NCBI GenBank assembly: GCA_023662705.1 | Contig: JAMPIM010000044.1 | Coordinates: 1 to 13,867 of the forward strand | DNA: 13,867 nt | Direction: 5' to 3' | Origin: Candidatus Gastranaerophilales bacterium | GTDB taxonomy: Bacteria > Cyanobacteriota > Vampirovibrionia > Gastranaerophilales > Gastranaerophilaceae | Part shown: positions 12,894-13,867 of the stretch, piece by piece | Numbering within the stretch: position 1 is the stretch's first letter | Layout of the letters: each line of letters begins with the position of its first letter | Translations under genes and position numbers: made by a program | The notes under the pieces: generated by a model | Database searches by the model: none | The model's input: only the letters and a program-made list of their open reading frames with translations | Told to the model about the DNA's origin: nothing

Positions 12894-13811
12894 ATGTTAA
12901 TTAGTTTATTAAATATATTAATACTTCTGATTGTACCATTCTTGATGATTGGTGTGATTAAAAAAACAAAAGCCTTCTGGGCAGGCAGAAAAGGTGTAAG
13001 CTTATTTCAGCCTATGTGGGATTTTGCGAGATTATTAAAGAAAGATGCTGTTTACAGTACAACAACTTCATGGGTATTTAGATTTGCTCCTGTTGTAGGT
13101 TTTGTATCTGTAATATTTGCAGCACTTTTTGTTCCGTTGGCAACAGGACAGTCAATTATTTCTTTGCCGTTCGGATTCATTATATTTGCTTATATTTTAG
13201 CTTTCGGAAAATTCTTTTCACTTATCGCTGCGCTTGACACAGGAAGCAGTTTTGAAGGTATGGGTGCTTCAAGAGAAGCTTGTTTCTCAACAATTGTAGA
13301 ACCTGCTTTCTTTATCACGATTGCTTCTATTGCTGCATTGAGCCAAATTTATTCATTTGAAAGTTTTAAACATATCTTGAACGGTACAGGTATTTATGGA
13401 TACTTGATTATAGCTCTTGCTGTAATTACTTTGTTTATAATGCTTTTAATTGAAGGTTGCAGAGTTCCTGTTGATGACCCTACAACTCACTTAGAGTTAA
13501 CTATGATTCACGAGGTTATGATTCTGGATAATTCAGGGGCTGATTTAGGTTTTATTACCTGGGGTGCTGCAATCAAGATGTTCTTATTTGAAGCTTTGAT
13601 TGCAAACTTAATCATTCCTGCCGGACTAAATGATTGGGTTTCAATTGGAGCATTCTTATTAATTGTATTGTTGATTTCAATGCTAATCGGTACAATAGAA
13701 TCTTCAATTGCAAGATTCAGAATGACTCACGTGTTTGAATTCATATTTATTATGACTTTGACTGCGCTTCTAATCCTTGCACTTGTAACTTACAGAATAT
13801 ATGGGAATTAG
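12894..13811 (+). CDS. HyfC/HycD-like (NuoH-type) membrane anchor subunit
   Basis: A 305-residue membrane protein homologous to NuoH/ND1 and most like HyfC/HycD. It joins the peripheral electron-transfer arm to the antiporter-like subunits. Motifs seen: GRKGVSLFQPMWDFARLLKKD (31-51), where group 4 members have RKGPPLLQPYYDLAKLL; SFEGMGASREA (119-129); EGCRVPVDDPTTHLELTMIHE (187-207) with the conserved acidic residues of the NuoH quinone/coupling loop; and ESSIARFRM (269-277). About eight membrane segments are visible. GAGGAG at 12881-12886 lies seven bases before the ATG and overlaps the stop of the HyfB-like gene, so the genes are co-transcribed. Length is normal for the family. Confidence 0.9.
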   Translation: MLISLLNILILLIVPFLMIGVIKKTKAFWAGRKGVSLFQPMWDFARLLKKDAVYSTTTSWVFRFAPVVGFVSVIFAALFVPLATGQSIISLPFGFIIFAYILAFGKFFSLIAALDTGSSFEGMGASREACFSTIVEPAFFITIASIAALSQIYSFESFKHILNGTGIYGYLIIALAVITLFIMLLIEGCRVPVDDPTTHLELTMIHEVMILDNSGADLGFITWGAAIKMFLFEALIANLIIPAGLNDWVSIGAFLLIVLLISMLIGTIESSIARFRMTHVFEFIFIMTLTALLILALVTYRIYGN

Positions 13812-13814
13812 GTT

Positions 13815-13867
13815 ATGGAAAATATTTTTATAATTTTACTTGGTTTATCAATGATTTATATAGCCTC
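13815..13867 (+). CDS. N-terminus of a hydrophobic protein, probably HyfE-like subunit
   Basis: Only 17 full codons fit before the window ends. They begin MENIFIILLGLSMIYIA, a membrane segment. The ATG is three bases after the HyfC-like stop. In hyf-type clusters hyfE, a NuoK-like membrane subunit, commonly follows hyfC when hyfD is absent, so HyfE is the likely identity, inferred from position and hydrophobicity alone. Confidence 0.55.
   Translation, partial: MENIFIILLGLSMIYIA

Noticed and set aside
1..13867. Mobile element, defence system or CRISPR array
   Set aside because: No transposase, integrase, terminal repeats, repeated spacers or defence-type domains are seen; the genes are core functions with uniform composition.

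Overview
The window is AT-rich, tightly packed with bacterial genes, and has no phage, insertion sequence, CRISPR array or RNA gene that I can see. A Ski2/HelY-type DSHCT helicase, otherwise best known from Cyanobacteria, chloroplasts and Actinobacteria, sits next to fermenter-like group 4 hydrogenase membrane subunits in a low-GC genome. I infer a non-photosynthetic relative of Cyanobacteria (Vampirovibrionia/Gastranaerophilales, 'Melainabacteria') or a similar anaerobic gut lineage. This is inference; no marker gene was compared.

Layout, left to right. (1) Positions 1-2079, minus strand: a BioD-like ATPase, then rsmD (ATGA overlap), then the N-terminal two thirds of gpmI, which has its own near-consensus promoter just after the rsmD stop. 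(2) 2107-2797, plus strand: an acidic 126-residue protein made of two RWYD repeats, then an unrecognised 60-residue protein whose ribosome binding site lies in one arm of a 12-bp hairpin. (3) 2799-5093, minus: the DSHCT helicase, ending one base from the 60-residue gene. (4) 5165-6471, plus: an exported thioredoxin-like protein and rmlA, closed by a bidirectional terminator. (5) 6513-9650, minus: obgE, tadA, a TIGR02757 protein and a membrane-anchored TPR protein, overlapping or nearly so and probably one operon. (6) 9766-13867, plus: tsaD, then the start of a group 4 hydrogenase-type membrane module (HyfB-, HyfC- and partial HyfE-like).

Functionally this is mostly core housekeeping: ribosome and tRNA maturation (RsmD, Obg, TadA, TsaD), glycolysis (GpmI), cofactor synthesis (BioD-like), RNA processing (helicase), nucleotide-sugar supply (RmlA) and energy conservation (Hyf-type membrane arm). 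I did not find an obvious new multi-gene system.

The most interesting signals are regulatory. Three genes (BioD-like, thioredoxin-like, tsaD) lack a Shine-Dalgarno sequence and have a -10 element ending exactly six bases before the ATG, as expected for leaderless mRNAs, while their neighbours have strong Shine-Dalgarno sites. The hairpin before the 60-residue gene contains both that gene's ribosome binding site and a possible promoter -10. The RWYD-repeat protein is the best candidate for an undescribed family.
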